From Octadecabacter sp. B2R22 (lineage in GTDB: Bacteria; Pseudomonadota; Alphaproteobacteria; Rhodobacterales; Rhodobacteraceae): 64,000 nt of DNA. Under the pieces are notes generated by a model. It was given only the letters and a program-made list of their open reading frames with translations. It was not told where the DNA came from and did no database searches. The stretch covers positions 248,001 through 312,000 of the forward strand of contig NZ_JAHKQJ010000005.1 in NCBI RefSeq assembly GCF_018861045.1, given 5' to 3'. Positions 48,142 through 55,453 of this stretch are shown piece by piece. Position numbers and translations under genes: made by a program. Positions within the stretch are counted from its first letter, which is position 1. Each line of letters starts with the position of its first letter.

Positions 48142-48415
48142 TGCTTACTCCAGTCGAAATGACTTCGGTCAGACGCACGGCCAATTGTCCGGTTTCGCTG
48201 TCCGCGACTTGTTCAAGCTGACCGCGCGCAATGAGCCGCCCGCCAACAAACAAATCAACCGGGTCTTCGATACGTTTGTCTAAGGGAAGCACAGCGTTCT
48301 CACCAAGCTCCAATAGATCTCTTACAAGGGGACGCGCCCGTCCGACAGAAATTGTGACTTCGACTGGAATGTTATGGAGGGGGTGCGCAACTGGTACCGT
48401 TGGTGTGTCATCCAT
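48134..48415 (-). CDS. fliN: Flagellar motor switch protein FliN
   Basis: FliN is part of the cytoplasmic C ring. The 93 residues carry the SpoA fold: HNIPVEVTISVGRARPLVRD, LLELGENAVLPLDK and DPVDLFVGGRLIARGQL. The short form without an N-terminal extension is common. It overlaps both neighbours by eight bases. Confidence 0.93.
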   Translation of the reverse strand: MDDTPTVPVAHPLHNIPVEVTISVGRARPLVRDLLELGENAVLPLDKRIEDPVDLFVGGRLIARGQLEQVADSETGQLAVRLTEVISTGVSSE

Positions 48416-48959
48416 TTGAATGGGTCCTTTTTGTAAGGTCTAGACCATGTAAGGCCGTTTGTAGGGCGTCGAGCAGGGCAGGCAGATCGATCATGACATG
48501 AGTGTCTTTGCGGCGAAGTCTGGCTTGTCCATGTTCCATGGTCGGATCAGGGATGATATTGACCGCCTCATTGTCTAGATGGAGATCGCCAACAATGCTT
48601 GGCTCGACCGCCACCTCGATCGCCTGATCGGTTGCTTCCGAAAAGGCTTGTTCCATCGTTTCGATGAGAAATTCCGAAAAGCAATGCATCGCGATCTGAG
48701 GCAGGATGAGCCCAGAAATCTGGACCAAAAGTGGTTGGATTTGCTCAAGAAGGATGCCTCTGGCCTCCGTGTAGCCGAAAGTCATATCACTCAAGGCTGC
48801 AGCGACGTCGGTCATGCTTTGTTGCTGCTTTGCGGCGATGCTGTTTTCCGCATGTAGGCAGCCAGCCTCAAACCCTTTTTTGTAGTCTGCGCTGGGCGGG
48901 AATGCATCTTCGTCCTCACCGACATCGAAGCATTCTAGCGTGATGTGTGATGCAGTCAT
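48408..48959 (-). CDS. FliH-like protein (assigned by position)
   Basis: A 183-residue acidic protein with a helical centre (AAALSDMTFGYTEARGILLE) and a C-terminal segment that fits the FliH/V-ATPase E fold only loosely (EVAVEPSIVGDLHLDNEAV). FliH regulates the export ATPase FliI. Between fliF and fliN this is the expected place for it in Rhodobacterales. Sequence support alone is weak. It overlaps fliF by four bases and fliN by eight. Confidence 0.6.
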   Translation of the reverse strand: MTASHITLECFDVGEDEDAFPPSADYKKGFEAGCLHAENSIAAKQQQSMTDVAAALSDMTFGYTEARGILLEQIQPLLVQISGLILPQIAMHCFSEFLIETMEQAFSEATDQAIEVAVEPSIVGDLHLDNEAVNIIPDPTMEHGQARLRRKDTHVMIDLPALLDALQTALHGLDLTKRTHSNG

Positions 48960-50566
48960 TTGGCCGGCTCGGAACTTGGGTCTTCAATCCAGCTTTGCAG
49001 GACTTGAATTGCTTCGTCGCGGCGATCATCAATAAGTCCGCGTAGCCTTTGCACTGGATCCTCATCCGCGGCGCTCGCGGCTTCGTCTTTGTTTGATTGG
49101 TTTTCTAAGTTATTCTGCACGGCCGTTGGGGCCGAGGTACCATCGATAACACTGCCATTTGCCCCAATGACCATCGGAGTTACGTTACCACCGCTATTGT
49201 CCAACAAAGCAGGTTCTTCATGCCGTGCCGTAAGAACGGGGCGAACAACAAATAGGCCCAAGATCAGTGCGACAAGGCCGAGCACTCCAGTCTGCACGAG
49301 CTTCATGATGTTGAGGGGCGCCGCAGGTAGGTCGGGTGCCTCCCCTGCAGCAGTGCCCAGTTCTGGAAGGGCCTCGAATACCATTGAACGGATCGTGATT
49401 TCGTCACCGCGGTCTGCATCAAGACCGACCGCGGAGGCGACGAGCATGCTAAGGTCTTCGAGCTCTTCCGCTGGGCGAGGGGAGACTACCACAACACCTT
49501 CATCGTCGATCGTCTCTATGCCGTTGACTAGAACGGCAACACTTATGCGGCGCACGGCGCCTGGCGTGCGCAAAACCTCTCTTTGGGTTTCGGATACTTC
49601 ATAATTGGTGACCGAACGGCTTTCGCTATTTTCGTTTGTGGCGGCTCCGGAACTTCCTGCACCATCTCCTTCGGGGAGATTGGATGCGATGGTTACGTCG
49701 CCCGACATACTGTCTTGAGAAGAAGTACTGCTTTCTAGTACTTCCGTGCTAATTGCGACACGCGTTTCAGGGTCAAACCGACGCTCAATAATCGATTCGG
49801 TTTCAGTAATAGTGTCGACACTTACCTCAACGACGGCATTGCCCGGCCCAACTCGTGCAGCCAATAGACGTTCGACCCGATTTCGCAGCTCGGCGACTTT
49901 TTCATTTGCATCAGGCGTGATTGCCCTTTGATCATTGCCGGAAACAAGCCCTCCAACACCGTCAATTACGGCAACGTCGTTTGGAGAAAGCCCAGGAACC
50001 GCAGATGCGACCAAGAAGCGAAGCGCATCTGCTTGGCCAACATCCAGAGTGCCATTAACCGTTGTAACGGTAACGGCGGCGGTCGGTGATTGCTCGCGGC
50101 GAAACGGTTGAGCTGAGGTTGCTGAAATATGAACCCGAGCGGCTCGAATATGTGGGCTGGCTAGAATAGTTCGTGCAAGTTCACCTTCCTTCGCGCGCCA
50201 ATAAGCAGCGTCAAACATCTGTGATGTCGTGCCAAAGCCAGACAAGTTATCAAGCAACTCGTACCCATCAGAGCTATTTGCGGGCAGACCTTCACTGGCT
50301 AATGTCATCCGCAGGCGGTCCCGATCGGCAGTCGGAACGAAAATCGATCCACCACGCACTTCGTATATCACGCCGCGTTGATCTAGGGATGTTACGACAT
50401 CGCCCGCGGTCGAATTATCCAATCCAGCATAAAGCAGAGATAAATCCCGAGATGTGGTGGACCGAGCCATCATAAGGACGGCCCCAAAGACGGCCAGTGA
50501 TGCGCCAATCACTATGATTCGACGGCGTGTATCAAGGTTAGACCAAGCTGTGTTCGTGCTTCCCAA
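48956..50566 (-). CDS. fliF: Flagellar MS-ring protein FliF
   Basis: FliF builds the inner-membrane MS ring. The 536 residues have a first membrane segment (IIVIGASLAVFGAVLMMA), the ring-building motifs (LLYAGLDNSTAGDVVTSLDQ), and a second segment (VLGLVALILGLFVVRPVL). The C-terminus (VLQSWIEDP) fits the FliG-binding tail. It starts with TTG eight bases after GGGAG, since no ATG stands before the first membrane segment. It is divergent from fliL. Confidence 0.94.
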   Translation of the reverse strand: MGSTNTAWSNLDTRRRIIVIGASLAVFGAVLMMARSTTSRDLSLLYAGLDNSTAGDVVTSLDQRGVIYEVRGGSIFVPTADRDRLRMTLASEGLPANSSDGYELLDNLSGFGTTSQMFDAAYWRAKEGELARTILASPHIRAARVHISATSAQPFRREQSPTAAVTVTTVNGTLDVGQADALRFLVASAVPGLSPNDVAVIDGVGGLVSGNDQRAITPDANEKVAELRNRVERLLAARVGPGNAVVEVSVDTITETESIIERRFDPETRVAISTEVLESSTSSQDSMSGDVTIASNLPEGDGAGSSGAATNENSESRSVTNYEVSETQREVLRTPGAVRRISVAVLVNGIETIDDEGVVVVSPRPAEELEDLSMLVASAVGLDADRGDEITIRSMVFEALPELGTAAGEAPDLPAAPLNIMKLVQTGVLGLVALILGLFVVRPVLTARHEEPALLDNSGGNVTPMVIGANGSVIDGTSAPTAVQNNLENQSNKDEAASAADEDPVQRLRGLIDDRRDEAIQVLQSWIEDPSSEPAK

Positions 50567-50624
50567 TGGGGATTCTCCCGTATCAAGGCGTGTTACCTGT
50601 TTCTCATCAATAAGCGGATCAGGC

Positions 50625-50639
50625 TTAACAATCGGTTAG
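50625..50639. promoter_or_regulatory. CtrA-type box between fliF and fliL
   Basis: TTAA-N7-TTAG matches seven of eight fixed bases of the CtrA consensus. It lies 44 bases before fliL and 59 before fliF, so one site could serve both operons. Confidence 0.4.
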
Positions 50640-50682
50640 TTCCTCGGAGGTATTGATCGATTAGAACGGAAGGATCGCAAAG

Positions 50683-51186
50683 ATGGCAGAAACAGAAGAA
50701 ACCCCTGAGGGAGAAGGCGAAGACACACCGAAAAAAGCGTCAAAGCTGCCCCTGATTCTTGGGTTGGTCTTTGCGATTCTCGGCGGAGCTGGTGGCTTCA
50801 TGGCCGTAAAGATGGGACTCGTCGGCGGATCAGGTGATGATAGTCATGAAGAGGTTGTTCATGAAGAAGTCGCCGAAGAACTGCCGGCTCTCGCGTTTGT
50901 ACCAGTGGAAACGTTGGTCATTAATTTGCCGCAACACGCGCGCGCGCAACATCTTCTTTTTACGTCTCAGCTGGAAGTGGATCCAGCCTATAGCGAAGAA
51001 GTCACGAGCCTCATGCCGCGGATCGTCGATGTCTTGAATGGGTATCTGCGCGCGGTTGATCTGTCCGATCTTGAAGATCCAACGGCGCTTATCAGGTTGC
51101 GCGCACAGATGCTGCGGCGCGTGCAGGTCGTTGTTGGGGATGGGCGGGTAAAGGACATCCTAATCATGGAATTTGTGTTGAACTAG
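50683..51186 (+). CDS. fliL: Flagellar basal body protein FliL
   Basis: FliL surrounds the stator and supports motor torque. The 167 residues have one membrane segment (LPLILGLVFAILGGAGGFMA) and the family's periplasmic fold (FVPVETLVINLP, then EEVTSLMPRIVDVLNGYLR, ending DILIMEFVLN). GGAAGGA stands before the ATG. A second fliL is at 59.7 kb. It is first of the operon that runs on to flhB. Confidence 0.93.
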   Translation: MAETEETPEGEGEDTPKKASKLPLILGLVFAILGGAGGFMAVKMGLVGGSGDDSHEEVVHEEVAEELPALAFVPVETLVINLPQHARAQHLLFTSQLEVDPAYSEEVTSLMPRIVDVLNGYLRAVDLSDLEDPTALIRLRAQMLRRVQVVVGDGRVKDILIMEFVLN

Positions 51187-51198
51187 AAAGGGTCAGCT

Positions 51199-51573
51199 AT
51201 GGCATTTATCGCCGATATATTACTAACCGCAGGGGCCTTAGCGGCCGGATTTTATTGTTTCATTCTTTCTCGTCGGTTACGGCGATTTACGGACCTTGAG
51301 CAAGGGGTCGGCGGTGCCATTGCCGTTCTTTCAGTGCAGGTCGATGATCTTTCGAAGGCGCTTAAACAGGCGGAGTATGCTTCGTCTACATCGGGAACCA
51401 CGTTGGTGGCTCAATGTGAACAGGCCGATCATGCTGCAAAGCGTCTCGAGTTGCTGATGGCTTCGCTTCACGATCTTCCGGATCCCAATCATTCGATTCC
51501 AAAACAACCTCAAACACCGACCATCGATCCTTTCTTCGTCCGAAGCCCAATCTTTTCAGAAGAGGCGACATAG
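51199..51573 (+). CDS. DUF6468-like small membrane protein
   Basis: A 124-residue protein with one N-terminal membrane segment (FIADILLTAGALAAGFYCFIL), a basic RRLRRF, then a helical region and a Pro-rich tail. The design recalls DUF6468 proteins found near fliL in alphaproteobacteria; this is from memory. It may help stator or export assembly. It lies 12 bases after fliL and one base before motE. Confidence 0.55.
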   Translation: MAFIADILLTAGALAAGFYCFILSRRLRRFTDLEQGVGGAIAVLSVQVDDLSKALKQAEYASSTSGTTLVAQCEQADHAAKRLELLMASLHDLPDPNHSIPKQPQTPTIDPFFVRSPIFSEEAT

Positions 51574-51574
51574 C

Positions 51575-52138
51575 GTGAAGCGTCGAAAGTCCAAACATGT
51601 TCTTCTCGTGATTTCGAGTCTGCTTCTCATATCTGGGATGACAAGACTCGCGACAGGCGTTGGGCCAGCTATTGCATTGGCCGAGGAAGCGATTGCTCCG
51701 ATGATTGAGGAGCCGATCGAAACACCGCCTGTGGAAGTTGAGCCCTTGTTAGAGGCATTACAAGCCCGAGAAAGACGCGTCTCAGATAGAGAAGTCGCAA
51801 TGGAAGATCGGATGCGCGCCTTAGCCTTGGCAGAAGAAGAGTTGAGCGAACGTTTGGGGGAACTCCAAGCCGCAGAAGAGTCTTTAATAGCGACGCTGGC
51901 CTTGTCTGAAACCGCAAACGATGACGACATCGCACGGTTAACGGCAGTGTATGAGAACATGAAACCCGCGGATGCAGCGGGCTTGTTTGGCCAAATGGCA
52001 CCAGATTTTGCGTCCGGCTTTCTTGTGCGTATGGCACCTGAAGCAGCAGCGGCTGTCTTGGCGGGGTTAGACCCGCAAACAGCCTATTCCATAAGCGTTA
52101 TTATCGCGGGCCGAAATGCGAATGCACCTACTGAGTAG
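51575..52138 (+). CDS. motE: MotE-like periplasmic motility protein
   Basis: A 187-residue protein, starting with GTG. It has a signal anchor (HVLLVISSLLLISGMTRLA), a Glu-rich coiled coil (about 60-115, with ALALAEEELSERLGELQAAE) and a C-terminal MgtE-N-like region (YENMKPADAAGLFGQMAPDF). This is the layout of MotE, the chaperone that folds MotC in rhizobia. Neighbours fliL and motA fit. GC-rich; typical length. Confidence 0.78.
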   Translation: MKRRKSKHVLLVISSLLLISGMTRLATGVGPAIALAEEAIAPMIEEPIETPPVEVEPLLEALQARERRVSDREVAMEDRMRALALAEEELSERLGELQAAEESLIATLALSETANDDDIARLTAVYENMKPADAAGLFGQMAPDFASGFLVRMAPEAAAAVLAGLDPQTAYSISVIIAGRNANAPTE

Positions 52139-52203
52139 CGGTGCTGACGGAACGTTAACTACTGTCGTGGCATCACCATAGCAGCATAAGTAGGGGCAGA
52201 ATC

Positions 52204-53073
52204 ATGATCGGCTTGGTCGGAATCGTTATCATTTTTGTTATGGTATTTGGGGGCTACACGCTTGCAGGGGGTAAGATGGGGATGATCCTCAAAGCTCTTC
52301 CCTTCGAGATGATTATGATTGGTGGGGCGGCAGTCGGCGCCTTTGTGATCTCCAACGATATGTCAGGTATCAAACACACCATGAAAGACATGGGAAAGGT
52401 CTTCAAAGGGACGAAATGGAAGCCCGATGATTATCGCGACCTGTTGTGTCTTCTATTTGAGCTGATCCGCATTGCGAGGACCAATCCCGTCGGGTTAGAG
52501 GCCCACATTGAGGAACCGACGGAAAGCGCGTTGTTCGGGAAGTACCCAAAAATTCTTTCCGATGGCGAGGCGGTTGCATTGATCTGTGACACAATGCGGT
52601 CGGCCTCTATGAATTATGATGATCCTCATCAGGTCGAAGAAGTGCTCGAGAAACGGATAGAGGCAAACTTTCACCATTCCATGCATGGCACACATGCGCT
52701 TCAGACGATTGCTGATGGTCTACCTGCTCTGGGAATTGTTGCGGCTGTTCTTGGCGTTATCAAAACGATGGGGTCCATTGATCAGCCGCCAGAAGTCCTG
52801 GGAAAAATGATCGGTGGCGCCTTGGTCGGCACATTCTTGGGAGTATTCCTCGCCTACGGTTTGGTCGGTCCCTTTGCTGGCCGAGTTAAAACGGTTGTTG
52901 AAGACGACGCGCATTTTTATCAGCTTATTAGGGAAGTCCTCGTCGCGAACCTATACCAGCATGCGCCCAATATTTGCATAGAGGTCGGCCGCCAGAATAC
53001 GCCCGGCCACTGTCGCCCGAGCTTCACTGATCTGGAAGAAGCTCTAAAAGCTGCCAAACAGGATGCAGCATGA
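52204..53073 (+). CDS. motA: Flagellar motor stator protein MotA
   Basis: MotA forms the proton channel with MotB and touches FliG. The 289 residues contain four membrane segments. LVGIVIIFVMVFGGYTLAGG opens the protein, LPALGIVAAVLGVIKTMGSI, with a following GGALVGTFLGVFLAYGLVGP, holds the channel segments, and the charged cytoplasmic loop lies between. The gap upstream holds one TTAAC half-site. It overlaps the next gene by four bases. Confidence 0.95.
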   Translation: MIGLVGIVIIFVMVFGGYTLAGGKMGMILKALPFEMIMIGGAAVGAFVISNDMSGIKHTMKDMGKVFKGTKWKPDDYRDLLCLLFELIRIARTNPVGLEAHIEEPTESALFGKYPKILSDGEAVALICDTMRSASMNYDDPHQVEEVLEKRIEANFHHSMHGTHALQTIADGLPALGIVAAVLGVIKTMGSIDQPPEVLGKMIGGALVGTFLGVFLAYGLVGPFAGRVKTVVEDDAHFYQLIREVLVANLYQHAPNICIEVGRQNTPGHCRPSFTDLEEALKAAKQDAA

Positions 53074-55304
53074 TCCGGTTCGCTCTTGCTTTCATGTGTT
53101 TTCCGATAGTGGTTTGGGCAGATTCCGCACCTATTCGTACCGGCGAACACGAGACATTCTCCCGATTTGTGATTGGAATTGGGTCAGGAACTCCATGGTC
53201 TGTTGAACAAACGGGCAGTGGATTCCTCTTGACTCTAAGCGGCCACGAAGACGGTTTTGACACCTCAGCGGTGTTTGAACGCATTCCTCGAGAGAGAGTC
53301 CTGAACGTCTTACAGATTGCTAAGAACGAGCTCCTCTTCGAAGTAGATTGCGATTGTGAGGCTGATGCGTTTTTATGGAAAAGTGGTCAGTTGGTTGTTG
53401 ATATCGTCTCCAGCACCCCTTCAGTAAGTGAGACTGAAAATAACCAACCGCAATTTCAATCCTCTCAACCGTTTTTGGTTTCGGAAAACAGTGGCCTTGA
53501 GTTGCCAAACTTATTGGTTTTACAGAATGCTTCTTTGCCGCCTTTGTCTCTCGCCAACCCTGTAGTGCCAACTGCCAGTGCCGCCGTAGCTTTCGACGAT
53601 GATGCTCCGGTTGCCCAAGATCGAACGGATATTGCAGCAACTGAGGCTGCATTGCTCGAAGGCCTTGCACGAGCAGCATCCCAGGGGTTTCTTGATCCAA
53701 ATATCACATCGCATGCTGACCCAGAACCAGTGCAGGAGGACGTGCCGGTAGACAAACCCCCGCAAAACGCCCAATCGGTTGAGCCAGTTGTATCTGGCCA
53801 TCCTGGAATTGGAATCTCAACAGCGATGGACCGTGATCTTAGTGCGATCCGTGACATTCTAGGGGCTGAAATTGGTCAGAAATGCCTATCAGCTGATCTA
53901 TTCCAGATCGATCAATGGGGTGACGGTCGCGCGCTGTACGCGCAAGTTGCAGATCTAGCTGAGGCCTTGGCCGGTGAGTTCGGGGAACAGCCTTTAGAGG
54001 CGCAGAATCAACTTGCAAGGCTGTATCTGCATTTTGGATTTGGCGTGGAGGCGAGAAATGCCTTGGCCTCAGATCCCGCGCAAAGTCAGGATCGCTTAGT
54101 GCTTCTGCAACTTGCCGGGCTAATTGATGAATATGATGTAGAGACGGATCTTATAGTCGCACAGGCGGGGTGTGACACGTCAGGAGCGATGTGGGCCTTT
54201 ATCGCTCAACCGACAGAAATCGACGAAGATCGAAAAAACCATATTACACAGAGTTTCTTGGCGCTGCCGCAACCATTGCGCGGGCAGATGGCACCGCGTT
54301 TGGCTCGGTATTTCACCGATGTTGGAGAGGTTGAAGCAGCCGCACAACTTCTTCGCGCAACGGACCGCAATGATTCAGCTGGAAACCACGAAACGATCGC
54401 AGTTCAGGCGCTGGTGGCGGAACATCAAGATCACCCAGAGGAAGCGATGGCTGCGCTAAAGGAAGAAGCAGAGGACAATGGGCGCATTTCACCTGACTCG
54501 TTAATTCGTTTGATTGAGCTGGGTGTTGAGAACGAATCGCTTCCAGACGAATCCGATCTGATTTTGGCGGCAGCGATGCGCCAAGAGCATCGAGGTACGC
54601 CTACAGCGGATCGTCTCGCTCTCGCAGAAGCAATTGCCCGCGTACAACTTGAGCAGTATCAGGCAGCATTTGACCTTCTGGAGCAGCGAGACGATCAGGA
54701 GGCATTGGATGCCCTTAACTTTGCAGTCATTGAAATGACCGAACGGGCTGAGGCTGCGACATTTCTGGGTTTCGCATTTGAAGATACTCCAAGCGGCCTC
54801 ACGTCCCACAGTGAAAATCTCATTGCTGCTCGATTAATTGAGATTGGATTTTCTGAACGTGCAGCCGATTTTCTAGTGTCACCCGCCCAGCGCGAGGCTG
54901 CGGCTGAACGCCGGTATTTACGTGCACAAGCTGCTATTGGGGTAGAAGACTATATCAGCGCCATAGAAGGCCTGATTGGTTTGACGACATCGCGCGCAAA
55001 TGAACTGCGCGCCCGTGCCTATACGGGCTTGGGAGATCATAATGCCGTACTATCCGCGCAATCAATTGATAACACAGAGGTAGATGGAGCGACGTTACAA
55101 TTTCGCGCCGAGGCCTGGGATCGGCTTACTCTTGAGGATGATGAGGCACTATCGGCTTTCGCAGAAACGGTCCTTAGCCGTCCGGTCGAAGATCCGATAG
55201 AGACGCTATTTGATAGGCGGGAGGTTTTGTCACAATCCCAAGAAAGCCGGCGCGCAGTTGAAGCACTGCTTTCGCGATTTGATGGACCTATTGCTCCAGA
55301 TTGA
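53070..55304 (+). CDS. Large periplasmic protein between motA and flhA
   Basis: A 744-residue protein that I do not recognise. It has a signal peptide (about residues 1-17, ending VVWADS). A beta-rich domain of about 100 residues follows, with FSRFVIGIGSGTPWSVEQ and VDCDCEADAF, in the style of AMIN domains that bind cell wall. A Pro/Ala-rich linker (about 120-245) leads to a long helical repeat region (245-744) of TPR or SEL1 style (RLYLHFGFGVEARNAL, AIEGLIGLTTSRANELRARA). Its ATG overlaps the motA stop. It could be a MotC counterpart, which also is periplasmic and tied to the stator. Function is inferred from place only. Confidence 0.7.
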   Translation: MIRFALAFMCFPIVVWADSAPIRTGEHETFSRFVIGIGSGTPWSVEQTGSGFLLTLSGHEDGFDTSAVFERIPRERVLNVLQIAKNELLFEVDCDCEADAFLWKSGQLVVDIVSSTPSVSETENNQPQFQSSQPFLVSENSGLELPNLLVLQNASLPPLSLANPVVPTASAAVAFDDDAPVAQDRTDIAATEAALLEGLARAASQGFLDPNITSHADPEPVQEDVPVDKPPQNAQSVEPVVSGHPGIGISTAMDRDLSAIRDILGAEIGQKCLSADLFQIDQWGDGRALYAQVADLAEALAGEFGEQPLEAQNQLARLYLHFGFGVEARNALASDPAQSQDRLVLLQLAGLIDEYDVETDLIVAQAGCDTSGAMWAFIAQPTEIDEDRKNHITQSFLALPQPLRGQMAPRLARYFTDVGEVEAAAQLLRATDRNDSAGNHETIAVQALVAEHQDHPEEAMAALKEEAEDNGRISPDSLIRLIELGVENESLPDESDLILAAAMRQEHRGTPTADRLALAEAIARVQLEQYQAAFDLLEQRDDQEALDALNFAVIEMTERAEAATFLGFAFEDTPSGLTSHSENLIAARLIEIGFSERAADFLVSPAQREAAAERRYLRAQAAIGVEDYISAIEGLIGLTTSRANELRARAYTGLGDHNAVLSAQSIDNTEVDGATLQFRAEAWDRLTLEDDEALSAFAETVLSRPVEDPIETLFDRREVLSQSQESRRAVEALLSRFDGPIAPD

Positions 55305-55312
55305 TTGACTTG

Positions 55313-55328
55313 GTTACCAAATCGTAAC
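55313..55328. promoter_or_regulatory. Inverted repeat upstream of flhA
   Basis: GTTAC-CAAATC-GTAAC, a perfect five-base repeat with a six-base gap, lies 51 bases before the 24-codon leader frame. It might be a regulator site or chance. Confidence 0.25.
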
Positions 55329-55378
55329 GACCTAGCTTTAACTCTGTCACGACCAGCAACAGAATGTGCAGGGGTAAA

Positions 55379-55453
55379 ATGGGCCAGAAACGTTTTGACT
55401 TCAAACCAGTGACCAGCATTGCGATTGTTAAACGTGAAGCGGGGCTAAGCTGA
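55379..55453 (+). CDS. Possible 24-residue leader peptide coupled to flhA
   Basis: ATG follows GCAGGGG at six bases and opens a 24-codon frame (begins MGQKRFDFKPVT, ends KREAGLS) that stops at TGA overlapping the flhA ATG (TGATG). This is the arrangement of translationally coupled genes. The peptide is basic with no membrane segment. flhA itself has a weak ribosome site (GCGGGGCTAAGCTG), so coupling would make sense. The peptide may matter only as a ribosome loader. Confidence 0.45.
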   Translation: MGQKRFDFKPVTSIAIVKREAGLS

